From PRO6 sp035565775 (GTDB lineage: Bacteria; Pseudomonadota; Alphaproteobacteria; Rhizobiales; Xanthobacteraceae): DNA of 64,000 nucleotides. Below, one piece after another: positions 26,584-35,975 of the stretch. How positions within the stretch are numbered: position 1 is the stretch's first letter; every line of letters starts with the position of its first letter. The translations under genes were made by a program, and so were the position numbers. The DNA is taken from positions 496,001-560,000 of the forward strand of contig DATMRW010000021.1 in NCBI GenBank assembly GCA_035565775.1. The letters run 5' to 3'. Below the pieces are notes generated by a model. The model worked only from the letters and a program-made list of their open reading frames with translations. It did no database searches and was not told the DNA's origin.

Positions 26584-26682
26584 ATGGTCCTCCCGTCGAA
26601 TGGACGGCGGATCGTGGCACGGACCGGGAAAAATGAAAATATGCGATTTACAACCGGCGGGCAGCGATGGCCCGTCGGCAAT

Positions 26683-27978
26683 TCAGGTTCCGGCGCGCTG
26701 CAACAGATGAACGCGCCCCGCCACCGCGCGGATCTTGCCAGGCGACGCGAGCCAGACGCCGAGCCCCGAAAGCGCGCTGACTGCTACGCCGATCGCGAAG
26801 GCTAACGTGTAGTCGCCAAAGACGTCGTGCAGCACGCCGGTCACCCATGGCCCGGCAGCGCCCCCGGCCAGCGCAAGCACCATCAGGGTTCCGAAGATGC
26901 TGCCGAAATGCTTGCCCTGAAAAATCTCCATCACCACCGCGCCCATGATCGAGGTGAAGCCGTAGCCGAGCGCGCCCTGAACGAAAACCATCAGGAAAAC
27001 AAGGCCGAGACTCGGATAGGCCTGCAGTGCGATCAGCGCGAGAAAGCAAATCGCGAAGCCGAGGCTGCTGATCGCCCATACCCATTCCCGCCCGATCCGG
27101 TCCGAGATGTGGCCGAGCAAGACCTGTCCGGGGATGCCGACGAAACTGACGAGGCCCAGCGCCCAGGCGGCGGTCGCCGCGCTGAAGCCGATCTCGACCA
27201 GATATTTTGTCTGATGGATCTGCACCGCGTACCAGACATATAGGCCGGAGAAATAGCCCAGCGCCAGCCACCAGAAGCGCGCCGTTCGCATCGCCCGGCC
27301 GAGCGTCCAGTCGACTGCGGCCCAGGACGGATCAACAATATTTGAGAGCGGTGTCGCCGCCGCCGCGCCGCTTCGGCCATCGCCATCGGGCTGCAAACCG
27401 AGATCCTCCGGCCGCTTGCGCAGCAGCAGATTGATCGGCGCGAGCACGATCAGAATGGCGAGGCCCAGGATCCAGCACGCCTCGCGCCAGCCGACGCGCT
27501 CGATCATCATCTGCATCCACGGCAGCAGCGTGATCGAGCCGACGCCAACGCCGGCAAAGGCGATGCCCACCGCAAGGCCACGCTTGCGGACGAACCAGTT
27601 CGGCAGAAACAGCGACTGGCCGGAATAGCCAAGGCACACGCTGCCGCCGCCGACCATCGCGCCGAGGGTGAGGTAGAGATGCCAGGGCTGCGTGGTGAAC
27701 GGCGCGAGCAGCAGCCCGCCCGCCATCAAGGCGACGCCCAGCTCCATCACCGTGCGCGGCCCGCTGCGATCCATCAGGCGGCCGATCAGCGGGCTCATGA
27801 TCGCGGAGATGACGAAGCCGAAGGAGAAAGCGCCGGCCGTGACGCCGCGGTGCCAGCCGAACTCGTCGATGATGGGCGAGAACAACAGCGAGAACGAGGT
27901 GCGCGCGTTGACGCTGATCCCCATCGACACAAAGATGACCGCGACGACGACCCAGCCGTAGAAGAATGGCAGCCGCAT
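26683..27978 (-). CDS. MFS transporter (OFA/monocarboxylate-like)
   Basis: This 431-residue protein has 12 predicted membrane helices. The N-terminus FFYGWVVVAVIFVSMGISVNARTSFSLLFSPI and the loop 2-3 motif LIGRLMDRSGPRTVMELG match oxalate/formate-antiporter-type and monocarboxylate MFS proteins. GGGGAA precedes the ATG at 27978, and a longer frame would add a proline-rich non-membrane stretch without RBS. The substrate is unknown, with small carboxylates most likely for the family. It is 216 bases downstream of aroC on the same strand. Confidence 0.9.
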   Translation of the reverse strand: MRLPFFYGWVVVAVIFVSMGISVNARTSFSLLFSPIIDEFGWHRGVTAGAFSFGFVISAIMSPLIGRLMDRSGPRTVMELGVALMAGGLLLAPFTTQPWHLYLTLGAMVGGGSVCLGYSGQSLFLPNWFVRKRGLAVGIAFAGVGVGSITLLPWMQMMIERVGWREACWILGLAILIVLAPINLLLRKRPEDLGLQPDGDGRSGAAAATPLSNIVDPSWAAVDWTLGRAMRTARFWWLALGYFSGLYVWYAVQIHQTKYLVEIGFSAATAAWALGLVSFVGIPGQVLLGHISDRIGREWVWAISSLGFAICFLALIALQAYPSLGLVFLMVFVQGALGYGFTSIMGAVVMEIFQGKHFGSIFGTLMVLALAGGAAGPWVTGVLHDVFGDYTLAFAIGVAVSALSGLGVWLASPGKIRAVAGRVHLLQRAGT

Positions 27979-28194
27979 AAGATTCCCCGCCCTTGCTGTT
28001 GTTGTTGAGCTGTCCGGGGCGTGTGGTCTGCGGTTCCGGACTGGTTGGGGTGGATCTTGATCGAGCGCGATCCAACAATCAACCAGCGGCAAGGGAATTG
28101 ACAGCGTGCGCAAGCCGCCCGCAGTCCCGATCCGGAAAGGAGGGGCCGCGGCTTCCCGAGCTTGTGCGGAGAGACTAAAAAAGACGGGCTGCGG

Positions 28195-29286
28195 TCAGAT
28201 CCCGCCGACCTGCCCGCGATGCCGCAAAAGATGATCGGCAAGCACGCAGGCAACCATCGCCTCGCCGACGGGCACCGCGCGGATGCCAACGCAGGGATCG
28301 TGGCGGCCCTTGGTCATCACATCGACCTCGGCGCCATGCCGGTCGATCGAGCGGCGCGGGGTGAGGATCGACGAGGTCGGCTTCACCGCAAAGCGGGCGA
28401 TCACCGGCTGGCCGGTCGAGATGCCACCGAGAATGCCGCCGGCATTGTTCGACAGAAACACCGGCCCATCATTGCCCATCCGCATCTCGTCGGCGTTTTC
28501 CTCGCCGGTCAGTTCGGCCGCGCCGAAGCCGGCGCCGATCTCGACGCCCTTGACCGCATTGATGCTCATCAGCGCCGCGGCGAGATCGCCGTCGAGCTTG
28601 CCATAGAGCGGCGCGCCAAGCCCCGCCGGCACCCCTTCCGCGACCACCTCGACCACCGCGCCGATCGACGATCCGCTCTTGCGGATGCCGTCGAGATAGT
28701 CCGCGAAGAATGCCGCCTTGTCCTTGTCCGGGCAGAAGAACGGATTGTTGCCGATCTCGTCCCAGTCCCACTTGTCGCGGTCGATCCGGTGCGGGCCCAT
28801 CTGCACCAGCGCGCCGCGGACGGTCATGCCGCCGATCACCTTGCGCGCAATCGCGCCCGCGGCAACGCGTGCTGCAGTCTCGCGCGCGGATGAACGGCCG
28901 CCGCCGCGATAGTCGCGCAGGCCGTATTTGGCCTCATAGGTGAAATCGGCGTGGCCGGGGCGATAGCGGTCCTTGATCTCCGAATAATCCTTCGACCGCT
29001 GATCGGTGTTTTCGATCTCGAGCGCGATCGGCGTTCCGGTCGTCACCTGCTCGCCGGTCTCGGGATCGGTCATCACGCCGGACAGGATTTTGACCTGATC
29101 CGGCTCCTGACGCTGCGTCGTGAAACGCGACTGGCCCGGACGACGGCGATCGAGGTCGCGCTGGATTTCTTCGGCGGTCAGCGGAATGCGGGGCGGGCAT
29201 CCGTCAACAATGCAGCCGATCGCCACCCCGTGGCTTTCGCCAAAGGTCGTGACGCGAAACATATGACCGAAGGTGTTGAAGGACAT
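28195..29286 (-). CDS. aroC: Chorismate synthase
   Basis: A 363-residue enzyme, the last step of the shikimate pathway, converting EPSP to chorismate with reduced FMN. The family signatures are complete: FNTFGHMFRVTTFGESHG at the N-terminus, DRRRPGQSRFTTQRQE, the flexible segment RPGHADFTYEAKYG, and DYRGGGRSSARETAARVAAG. It is the third gene of the leftward set fabI, phosphatase, aroC, with a 92-base gap after the phosphatase. Confidence 0.98.
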   Translation of the reverse strand: MSFNTFGHMFRVTTFGESHGVAIGCIVDGCPPRIPLTAEEIQRDLDRRRPGQSRFTTQRQEPDQVKILSGVMTDPETGEQVTTGTPIALEIENTDQRSKDYSEIKDRYRPGHADFTYEAKYGLRDYRGGGRSSARETAARVAAGAIARKVIGGMTVRGALVQMGPHRIDRDKWDWDEIGNNPFFCPDKDKAAFFADYLDGIRKSGSSIGAVVEVVAEGVPAGLGAPLYGKLDGDLAAALMSINAVKGVEIGAGFGAAELTGEENADEMRMGNDGPVFLSNNAGGILGGISTGQPVIARFAVKPTSSILTPRRSIDRHGAEVDVMTKGRHDPCVGIRAVPVGEAMVACVLADHLLRHRGQVGGI

Positions 29287-29378
29287 TTGGAAAAATCCCG
29301 TCGCATTGCGGTTGCCGGCAACTTGCGATCGCCGTGGTATCCCGCCCTCACCGGGCGGTCAAATCGCGGATCGCGGCG

Positions 29379-29978
29379 CTACTCGAACTTCGCCAGCCTG
29401 CCGTCGGCGAGGACATAGACCACGCCCTGCTCGATGTAGATATCGGCGGCCTTGGTGGATGGCTCGATGTCCAGCACGACCATCAGCCCCCGCAACGTTC
29501 CGCCATGGGCGACGACCACCGTGTCGCGCTCCACGGTGGCGAGCCACTGCCGCACGCGCTCGCCGAGCGCGGCATAGGTCTCGCCGCCCGGCGGCGCCAC
29601 ATTCCACTTGTCGTGGAGCCGCCGGGCAAAAATGTCGGGGTGCGCCGCCTGCATCTGCGCGGTGGTGAAGCCTTCCCACTCGCCATAGCCGATCTCGCGC
29701 AGCCGGTCGTCGAGCGCATAGCCCTCGCGCGGCAGGCCGAGTTCGCCGCGCACCAGCTCCATCGTCTCCATGGCGCGGCCGAGGGGGCTCGCGACGAACG
29801 GGATGTCATCGCCGTCGCCGCCGTCGCGGGCCAGCAGATCCTTGAGGATGGCGCCCGCCTGCCTCGCCTGCGTCCGGCCGACCTCATTCAGCGGAATGTC
29901 GCGGCCGCCCTGAAAGCGGCCGGCGGCGTTCCAGTCTGTTTCGCCGTGCCGGACATAGTAGATGCGGGGAAGCGCCAT
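29379..29978 (-). CDS. Histidine phosphatase (phosphoglycerate mutase-like) family protein
   Basis: A 199-residue protein with the RHG catalytic motif (IYYVRHGETDWNAAGRFQG), the second Arg region FVASPLGRAMETMEL, a Glu in GYGEWEG, and the second catalytic His (VVVAHGGTLRGL). The family includes alpha-ribazole phosphatase and broad-specificity phosphatases as well as cofactor-dependent mutases. The short length argues for a phosphatase. It lies 9 bases after fabI in the same operon and its substrate is not known. Confidence 0.9.
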   Translation of the reverse strand: MALPRIYYVRHGETDWNAAGRFQGGRDIPLNEVGRTQARQAGAILKDLLARDGGDGDDIPFVASPLGRAMETMELVRGELGLPREGYALDDRLREIGYGEWEGFTTAQMQAAHPDIFARRLHDKWNVAPPGGETYAALGERVRQWLATVERDTVVVAHGGTLRGLMVVLDIEPSTKAADIYIEQGVVYVLADGRLAKFE

Positions 29979-29987
29979 GGCTGCCGC

Positions 29988-30806
29988 TCAGTCCTTCGCG
30001 AGCGATATGTCCGGCGCATCGGGGCGCTTCATGCCGACGACATGATAGCCGGAATCGACGTGATGGATTTCGCCGGTGACGCCGCGCGCCAGGTCCGAAA
30101 GGAAATACAGCGCGCTGTCGCCGACCTCCTCGATGGTCACGGTCCGGCGCATCGGCGCATTCAGCTCGTTCCATTTCAGGATATAGCGGAAGTCGCCGAT
30201 ACCCGATGCCGCCAGCGTCTTGATCGGACCTGCGGAGATCGCGTTGACACGGATGTTCTTCTCGCCGAGATCGGCTGCCAGATAGCGCACGCTCGCCTCG
30301 AGCGCGGCCTTGGCGACGCCCATCACGTTGTAGTGCGGCATCCACTTCTCGGCGCCATAGTAGGTCAGCGTCAGCAGCGCGCCGCCGTCGGGCATCAGCT
30401 TTTCCGCCCGCTGGGCAACGGCCGTCAGCGAGTAGCACGAGATCAGCATGGTCTTGGAAAAGTTCTCGGCGGTCGTATCGACATAGCGGCCATCGAGCTC
30501 GTCCTTGTCCGAGAACGCGATCGCGTGAACGACGAAGTCGATCTTGCCCCACTGCCGCTTGGCTTCCTCGAACACCGCATCGATCGTCTCGGGCTGGGTC
30601 ACGTCGCAATGGCCAAGCAAGATGCCGCCGAGTTCGGCAGCGAGGGGTTCGACGCGCTTCTTCAGCGCATCGCCCTGCCATGTCAGCGCAATCTCCGCAC
30701 CAGCCGCGCGGCAGGCCTTGGCAATGCCCCAAGCGATGGACCGGTTGTTGGCCACACCCAGAACGATGCCCCGCTTGCCGCGCATCAGGCTCGACGTATC
30801 CGACAT
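29988..30806 (-). CDS. fabI: Enoyl-[acyl-carrier-protein] reductase (NADH)
   Basis: A 272-residue SDR-fold enzyme catalysing the last reduction of each fatty acid elongation cycle. Diagnostic FabI features are the GVANNRSIAWGIAKA cofactor loop in place of the usual TGxxxGIG, CDVTQ, and the active-site arrangement Y-x6-K in PHYNVMGVAKAALE with the upstream Tyr of LTYYGAEKW. LNAPMRR follows in the substrate loop. It is the promoter-proximal gene of the fabI-phosphatase-aroC group. Confidence 0.97.
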   Translation of the reverse strand: MSDTSSLMRGKRGIVLGVANNRSIAWGIAKACRAAGAEIALTWQGDALKKRVEPLAAELGGILLGHCDVTQPETIDAVFEEAKRQWGKIDFVVHAIAFSDKDELDGRYVDTTAENFSKTMLISCYSLTAVAQRAEKLMPDGGALLTLTYYGAEKWMPHYNVMGVAKAALEASVRYLAADLGEKNIRVNAISAGPIKTLAASGIGDFRYILKWNELNAPMRRTVTIEEVGDSALYFLSDLARGVTGEIHHVDSGYHVVGMKRPDAPDISLAKD

Positions 30807-31161
30807 TCACATTCTCCCTGAGCAGAGGTTGCCGCGCAAACCCGGCCGAACTCTCCAAGAGCCGATATTTTGCGGAAAATTTCTGCTCAATCAAACAGAT
30901 AGAGCACAGCGAAACCGGGATCCGGCGATCACTGTGCCATTAAGGTAAATCCGTGCCCCTCTTCGCATAGGCCCGTTTGCCCATCAAGAGGCACCTCGGC
31001 CCGCCATCCCCCGCATGCGTGCAGCGCGGGTCCGTCTCGGCGCAATTTTAGCTGCATCTTCAACATTAAGCCTAACCCGCAACTACCCTGTCGATAGGGC
31101 CGAACCGCTCTCATCATCGTCCGTCGCGATTTTCTAAAGTGCGCGCTGATGAGAGGTTTTT
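30807..31161. other. 355-base divergent intergenic region (fabI / EAL protein)
   Basis: Contains the upstream regions of two divergent genes. I see no gene, hairpin or clear promoter here. GAGAGG precedes the ATG of the rightward gene. Confidence 0.5.
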
Positions 31162-32385
31162 ATGGACGACGCTTCCACCGATCCGACCGACTGCGCGAAT
31201 TCCGGCAAGCACCAGTTGAAGCCGCGCGCTTGCATTTTCGATCCCAAGCCGCGCATCCGCGCGTTTTTGTCGGAGGCGCTGGAGGAACTGGGCTTCATCG
31301 TCCACGAATGCGCGACGCCTGAAGAGCTCGATGCACAGTTCGACGCGAAAGCCCCTGATCTCGTCGTGCTCGGCTTCTCCGCGGGCGGCGTTGGGACAAC
31401 CGGCGTGCTGGAGCAGATCGCAGCGCACACGTTCAAGAATCCGGTGTTGCTCGTCGCCCCGCAGCACAAGGCCTCCGTGAGCGTGGTGTACGGCATCGGC
31501 GAGCACCTCGAGCTCAACATGCTGCCTCTATTGCCGACGCCGTTCAGCGACGAGAGCCTCCGCGACAGCCTGATCGAATTGATCCCGCCCGCGGAGGTGT
31601 CGAACGCGCTGGTGAATGTCGGCGATGCACTGGCCGCCGATTGGCTCGAGGTCTGGTACCAGCCGAAGGTCGACGTCGAGTCGCTGGCGCTGACCGGCGC
31701 CGAGGCGCTGGTCCGGATGCGCCATCCGATCTGGGGCATCGTGCTGCCGTCGAACTTCGTTCCTGCGGACGATGATCCGCACTTTTGCGCCTTCTCCGAT
31801 TTCGTCACCGGCCACGCGGCGGCCGACTGGCAGGAGTTTCTCAGGCGCCATGCGCCGACGCGGATGTCGGTCAATCTGCCGATCAGCTTCTTCGGGCAAT
31901 CGGATGCCGTCCATCGGCTGACGCGCAAGCTGCCCACCCATCCGGCATTCCGCGACTTTGCCGTCGAACTCGATGCGCAGGAGATTTTGGATCACCCGTC
32001 CCTGTGCGCGGAGATCGCCCAGGAGCTGCGGCGGCACAACGTCTCCATCGCCGTCGACAATGTCGGCACAATGCTGCCCTCGTTGCTGGCGATGGATACG
32101 ATCTCCTTCACCGAGATCAAGATCGATGCCGCCTTCATCAACGGCTGCGCAGAGGATCGCCTCAAGCGCGCGATGTGCCGGCAGATCGTCGAACTGGCAA
32201 AGAGCTATCGCCTGCGCACCGTCGGCATGGGCGTCGAAGCCTGGGCAGACCTCTTGGCCGCGCGCGAGCTGGGCATCGATCAGGCGCAGGGCTTCCTGTT
32301 TGCCAAGCCGATGCCCGCGCAGCGCTTCGCGCGCGATGTGCTCGGGCGAATGTCGCTCGGCGAGACGAAGGCCAATTTGGGTTGA
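31162..32385 (+). CDS. REC-like plus EAL-domain protein, both domains degenerate
   Basis: A 407-residue protein. Residues 20-140 have a receiver fold (ACIFDPKPRIRAFLSEALEELGF), but the phospho-acceptor position is Gly71 (PDLVVLGFSAGG), so it is unlikely to be phosphorylated. Residues 155-400 are an EAL domain of the c-di-GMP phosphodiesterase type. E181 of the signature (GAEALVRMRHP), the Asn of MSVNLPISF, the ELDAQEIL Glu, EIKID Lys, GVEAW Glu and QAQGF Gln remain. The metal-binding DDFGTG loop is D299-N300-VGTM, losing the second Asp. It is probably a c-di-GMP-binding effector or a weak enzyme. GAGAGG lies upstream of the ATG. Confidence 0.85.
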   Translation: MDDASTDPTDCANSGKHQLKPRACIFDPKPRIRAFLSEALEELGFIVHECATPEELDAQFDAKAPDLVVLGFSAGGVGTTGVLEQIAAHTFKNPVLLVAPQHKASVSVVYGIGEHLELNMLPLLPTPFSDESLRDSLIELIPPAEVSNALVNVGDALAADWLEVWYQPKVDVESLALTGAEALVRMRHPIWGIVLPSNFVPADDDPHFCAFSDFVTGHAAADWQEFLRRHAPTRMSVNLPISFFGQSDAVHRLTRKLPTHPAFRDFAVELDAQEILDHPSLCAEIAQELRRHNVSIAVDNVGTMLPSLLAMDTISFTEIKIDAAFINGCAEDRLKRAMCRQIVELAKSYRLRTVGMGVEAWADLLAARELGIDQAQGFLFAKPMPAQRFARDVLGRMSLGETKANLG

Positions 32386-32536
32386 AGCTCGGCGTTCCCG
32401 CACGCAAAATTTGGCGCAAAATTTATCCGCCTACCTGCGCCGGCGGTATTCGCAATACACCGCTAAAATGCGAGCTTTCCGCTGAACCTTTGCGCCAATC
32501 ATTTCTGCGATAAGGCAACCTCACCATGAGGAAGTC

Positions 32537-32743
32537 ATGACAAAAACAACCGCAAAGACCACCCCGAACGTCGTCGATCTCGGCAGTTATCGGCGCCGTC
32601 AGTCGGCGGCGGCCAAGCCGGCTGTGACGGAACAAACGCGGCGCGCCTGCCGGCATTGCGGCGCCTGGCTTGCCGACGACGAATCCGATGATGACTGCTC
32701 GAGCGTGTTTCGCGCATTCGAAACCGCCGGGCCGCGCGTTTGA
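32537..32743 (+). CDS. Small CxxC-containing protein, unknown
   Basis: A 68-residue protein with a strong GAGGAAG ribosome-binding site. It begins with a basic N-terminus (VVDLGSYRRRQSAAAKP) and carries a CRHCGAWL motif followed by an acidic run (DDESDDDCSS) containing a third Cys. The CxxC could be half of a zinc site, but only three Cys are present, so dimerisation would be needed for a four-Cys site. It is not recognised as a named family. It is 151 bases downstream of the REC-EAL gene and may be co-transcribed with it. Confidence 0.65.
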   Translation: MTKTTAKTTPNVVDLGSYRRRQSAAAKPAVTEQTRRACRHCGAWLADDESDDDCSSVFRAFETAGPRV

Positions 32744-32769
32744 GCGGCCGCTCCGCGCAGCGTCAGCGG

Positions 32770-33531
32770 TCAGACGTGCTGGCCGCCATTGATGTGGATC
32801 TCCGCGCCGTTGACGTAAGACGACGTCTCCGTGCACAGCACATAGATGATCTTGGCGACTTCATCGGGGGTGCCGAGGCGATGCAGCGGAATCTGCTGCT
32901 GGACGATCTTTTCGGTACCCGGTGACAGGATCGACGTATCGATCTCGCCCGGCGCAATCGCATTGACGCGAACGCCGACCCGGCCGAAATCCGCCGCCAT
33001 CTCGCGCGTCAACGCCGCCAGCGCCGCCTTCGAGGTGGCATAGGCCGCTCCCGCGAACGGGTGCACCCGCGAGCCGGCGATCGAGGTGACGTTGACCACC
33101 GACCCCTTCGCCCGCTTCAGCTCCTCGATCAGGCCGCGCGCCATCATGATCGGCGCAAAAAAGTTGACCTGAAAGACATGCCGCCAGGCGTCGATGTCGG
33201 TCTCGATCGTTCCCATCCGCGAGCCGCCCTCGCCCTTGGGCGAGATTGCCGCGTTGTTGACGAGCGCGTGCAGCACGCCGCCTTCGAGCCGCGACTGGAT
33301 TTCCTTGATGGCGCGCAGCGTGTCATCGCGGTCGGCGAGGTCCACCTGGATGTGATCCTCCGGCCCCGCGCCCCACGGGCACTGCTCGGGGAACGGGTGG
33401 CGCGAGCAGGTGATGACGCGCCAGCCGGCGCTGGAGAACCGGATGACGGTCGCATGCCCGATGCCTCGGCTCGCGCCGGTGAGCAGCAACGTGCGCCGCG
33501 GCGTGTTGGCTGGGGGGCTTGTGGGTGCCAT
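32770..33531 (-). CDS. Short-chain dehydrogenase/reductase
   Basis: A 253-residue classical SDR. It shows the NAD(P)-binding TGASRGIGHA, NNAAIS, catalytic Ser in NVTSIAGSR, and the YATSK active-site motif, with a C-terminal NGAEIHINGGQHV in place of the common INVDGG. The substrate is unknown. It lies 30 bases downstream of pdxH on the same strand and is probably co-transcribed with it, though a metabolic link to pyridoxal phosphate is not evident. Confidence 0.92.
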   Translation of the reverse strand: MAPTSPPANTPRRTLLLTGASRGIGHATVIRFSSAGWRVITCSRHPFPEQCPWGAGPEDHIQVDLADRDDTLRAIKEIQSRLEGGVLHALVNNAAISPKGEGGSRMGTIETDIDAWRHVFQVNFFAPIMMARGLIEELKRAKGSVVNVTSIAGSRVHPFAGAAYATSKAALAALTREMAADFGRVGVRVNAIAPGEIDTSILSPGTEKIVQQQIPLHRLGTPDEVAKIIYVLCTETSSYVNGAEIHINGGQHV

Positions 33532-33561
33532 GTCGTTAGATCTCGTTCCTCGTGTCGATCG

Positions 33562-34203
33562 TTACGGATAAAGGCGGGTGCGCAACCATGCGCCGTCCGG
33601 CGCATCGCGGTTGAATACCACGCGATCATGAAGCCGGAACGGCCGATCGTGCCAAAATTCGATGGATTCTGGAATGATGCGGAAGCCCACCCAGCCCGGC
33701 GGGCGCGGCACCTTGCCGAACGCATAGGTCGCCGCGACCTTGGCGATGGCCTGCTCGAAGGCGAACCGGCTTTCGAGCGGCTGCGACTGCTTGCTCGCCC
33801 ACGCGCCGATCTGCGCCTGCTTCGGCCGGGAGGCGAAATAGGCGTCGGCCTCGGCATCGCTGACCTGCACCACCTCGCCGCGGATGCGGATCTGCCGCCG
33901 CAGCGATTTCCAGTGAAACAGCAGCGCGGCCTTCGGGGTGGCGGCGATCTCCCGTCCCTTCTGGCTCGCGGCGTGGCTGTAGAACACGAATCCCTCGGCG
34001 TCGCGGCCCTTGAGCAGCACCATCCGCACGTCGGGCATGCCGTGCGCATCGACCGTCGCCAGCGCCATCGCATTCGGGTCGTTCGGCTCGCTGGCCACCG
34101 CCTCGGCGAACCATGCCTCGAACAGGGCGATCGGATCGTCGGCGCTGGTAAAATCACCAGACGTTAACCCGCTTTGGTGTTTCATGGAGCCAGTGTCGGT
34201 CAT
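33562..34203 (-). CDS. pdxH: Pyridoxamine 5'-phosphate oxidase
   Basis: A 213-residue FMN enzyme that makes pyridoxal 5'-phosphate. Segments typical of PdxH are MALATVDAHGMPDVRMVLLKG, FVFYSHAASQKGREIAATP, ALLFHWKSLRRQIRIRG, SRPKQAQIGAWAS, and the C-terminal PPGWVGFRIIPESIEFW with WLRTRLYP. The start at 34203 (MTDTG) fits family length, and a longer frame into the divergent gene was rejected. It is divergent from the lipoprotein gene with only 34 bases between the start codons. Confidence 0.96.
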   Translation of the reverse strand: MTDTGSMKHQSGLTSGDFTSADDPIALFEAWFAEAVASEPNDPNAMALATVDAHGMPDVRMVLLKGRDAEGFVFYSHAASQKGREIAATPKAALLFHWKSLRRQIRIRGEVVQVSDAEADAYFASRPKQAQIGAWASKQSQPLESRFAFEQAIAKVAATYAFGKVPRPPGWVGFRIIPESIEFWHDRPFRLHDRVVFNRDAPDGAWLRTRLYP

Positions 34204-34237
34204 GCGCGGAGATTCCGTGTTGCGACGATCGAGGGTG

Positions 34238-34729
34238 ATGAGTGTGATGCAGCTCTTATATAGGGCATGGAACCGCAAAGACCTATGCGCAATCGGGCGG
34301 CAGCCCGTGCGCCGGTTTGCGGCGGCCGTGTTCTGCGCCGCGGCGCTCACGGGATGCAGCCTTTCATCACACCTCGATACATTCTCCGACAGCCAGACCC
34401 AAGCCGATATCACCGGCTCGATCCGGAGCGCGCGGGTGCAGTCGAGCAGCCCCTCCGAGAGCGACCTCGCCCTCGCCCGGCTCGCCGCTTCCGACGTGCT
34501 CAGCCGCGGCGACAAGAACGCGAGCCAGCCGTGGGAAAATCCCGCGACCGGCGCCCGCGGTTCCGTGACGCCGCTAGCCAATGCCTATTCCGCCGATGGC
34601 CGCACCTGCCGCGATTTCCTCGCGAGCTATGTGCACGGTTCGTCGGAGAGCTGGATGCAGGGCGCGGCCTGCCAGGCCGACCGCGGCAGCTGGGAAATCC
34701 GCTCCATGAAGCCTTGGCGGCAAAGCTGA
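34238..34729 (+). CDS. Lipoprotein of the 17-kDa surface antigen (RT0821/Lpp0805-like) type
   Basis: A 163-residue protein. An Arg-rich start leads into a hydrophobic segment ending in the lipobox LTGC (RRFAAAVFCAAALTGCSL), so it should be a lipoprotein. The C-terminal third (GRTCRDFLASYVHGSSESWMQGAACQADRGSWEI) resembles the surface-antigen domain with two conserved Cys. GAGGGTG precedes the ATG at 34238. The signal is preceded by an unusually long N-terminal region (about 20 residues), so a later start is possible. Its role in the outer membrane is unknown. Confidence 0.75.
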   Translation: MSVMQLLYRAWNRKDLCAIGRQPVRRFAAAVFCAAALTGCSLSSHLDTFSDSQTQADITGSIRSARVQSSSPSESDLALARLAASDVLSRGDKNASQPWENPATGARGSVTPLANAYSADGRTCRDFLASYVHGSSESWMQGAACQADRGSWEIRSMKPWRQS

Positions 34730-34903
34730 TCCATGGTCTGCTGCCATTCTGCCCAATTTCAACAATCGCGGCCGTTGCAAAAAAGCCACGAACACACCAG
34801 ATGACCGCATGAGCGGCCATGTCGCCGCAGCCCGTTTTCACAACCCGTCCGGTTGGGACAAGTCCGATTTTGAACTCGCATAGTCGAAGGGAGACGTCAC
34901 CGA

Positions 34904-35884
34904 ATGCGCGACCCCTATGAGGTCTTGGGGGTGCCGCGAAGCGCCAGCGCCGCGGCCATCAAGAGCGCGTTTCGCAAGCTCGCCAAGAAGCACCACCCCG
35001 ACGCCAACAAGAACGATCCCGGAGCCGCCGCCCGTTTTGCCGAGGTGAACACGGCCAACGAGATTTTGGGCGACCCGGAAAAGCGCAAGCAGTACGACGC
35101 CGGCGAGATCGACGCCGAGGGCAAGCCGCGTTTCCAGGGCTTCCCCGGCGGCGGCTTTCAGGGCGGCGGACGCACGGGGCGCGCCGGCCGCGGCGGCTTC
35201 GAATATTCCACCAGCGGCGGCTCGCAGGGTTTTGGCGGCAGCTTTGAGGACATTCTGAACAGCATGTTCGGCGGTGCCGCCGGCATGCGCGGCGCGCGCG
35301 GTGCCCAGGGCGGCGCGCGCACGGAGGGCTTTGACTTCGAATCCAGCCCCTTCACCGCGCCGGATCTCGACCTGCAGGCGGCGATGACCATCACCCTCGA
35401 CGAGGCGGCCAACGGCGCGGAGAAGCGCGTGCGGCTGCCGAGCGGCAAGGAGCTCAACGTGCGGACGCCGGCCGGGCTGACCTCCGGCCAGCAGATCCGC
35501 CTCAAGGGCCAGGGCGAGACCGCCCCCGGCCATCCGCCCGGCGATGTCATGATCACCGTGACGGTGGCGCCGCATCCGTATTTCAAGCTCGAGGGCAACG
35601 ACGTCCGGCTCGACCTGCCGGTCACGCTTTACGAGGCGGTGCTGGGCGCCAAGGTCCGGGTGCCGACCCTCAATGGCGCGGTCGAACTGTCGATCCCGAA
35701 AAACACCTCGAGCGGCCGGACCTTCCGCCTCAAGGGCAAGGGCTTTCCGGCCAAGACCGGCACCGGCGACCTGTTCGTCACGACCCGCATCATGCTGCCG
35801 GACGGCAACGACGCCGACCTCGAAGCCCTGATGAAGACCTGGCTGGGCACCAAACCCTACAACCCGCGCCGGGATCTTGGCTGA
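34904..35884 (+). CDS. J-domain co-chaperone, CbpA-like (no zinc finger)
   Basis: This 326-residue DnaJ-family protein has a J domain at residues 1-65 with HPD at 31-33 (LAKKHHPDANKNDP). A Gly/Phe-rich linker follows at 70-130 (QGFPGGGFQGGGRTGRAGRG), then two DnaJ_C beta-domains (DLDLQAAMTITLDEAANGAEK and DVRLDLPVTLYEAVLGAKV). The four CxxCxGxG zinc motifs of true DnaJ are absent, as in CbpA. It should stimulate DnaK ATPase and bind unfolded proteins. It is rightward and monocistronic, converging with corA. Confidence 0.93.
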   Translation: MRDPYEVLGVPRSASAAAIKSAFRKLAKKHHPDANKNDPGAAARFAEVNTANEILGDPEKRKQYDAGEIDAEGKPRFQGFPGGGFQGGGRTGRAGRGGFEYSTSGGSQGFGGSFEDILNSMFGGAAGMRGARGAQGGARTEGFDFESSPFTAPDLDLQAAMTITLDEAANGAEKRVRLPSGKELNVRTPAGLTSGQQIRLKGQGETAPGHPPGDVMITVTVAPHPYFKLEGNDVRLDLPVTLYEAVLGAKVRVPTLNGAVELSIPKNTSSGRTFRLKGKGFPAKTGTGDLFVTTRIMLPDGNDADLEALMKTWLGTKPYNPRRDLG

Positions 35885-35975
35885 GGCCAAATCCCGCCTG
35901 CCCCTTCCCGCACGTGTCTGCGGCTAAAATCCATCCCCGCGGCGCACGCGCGCCCGGGGGGGACAGGGCAACCAC

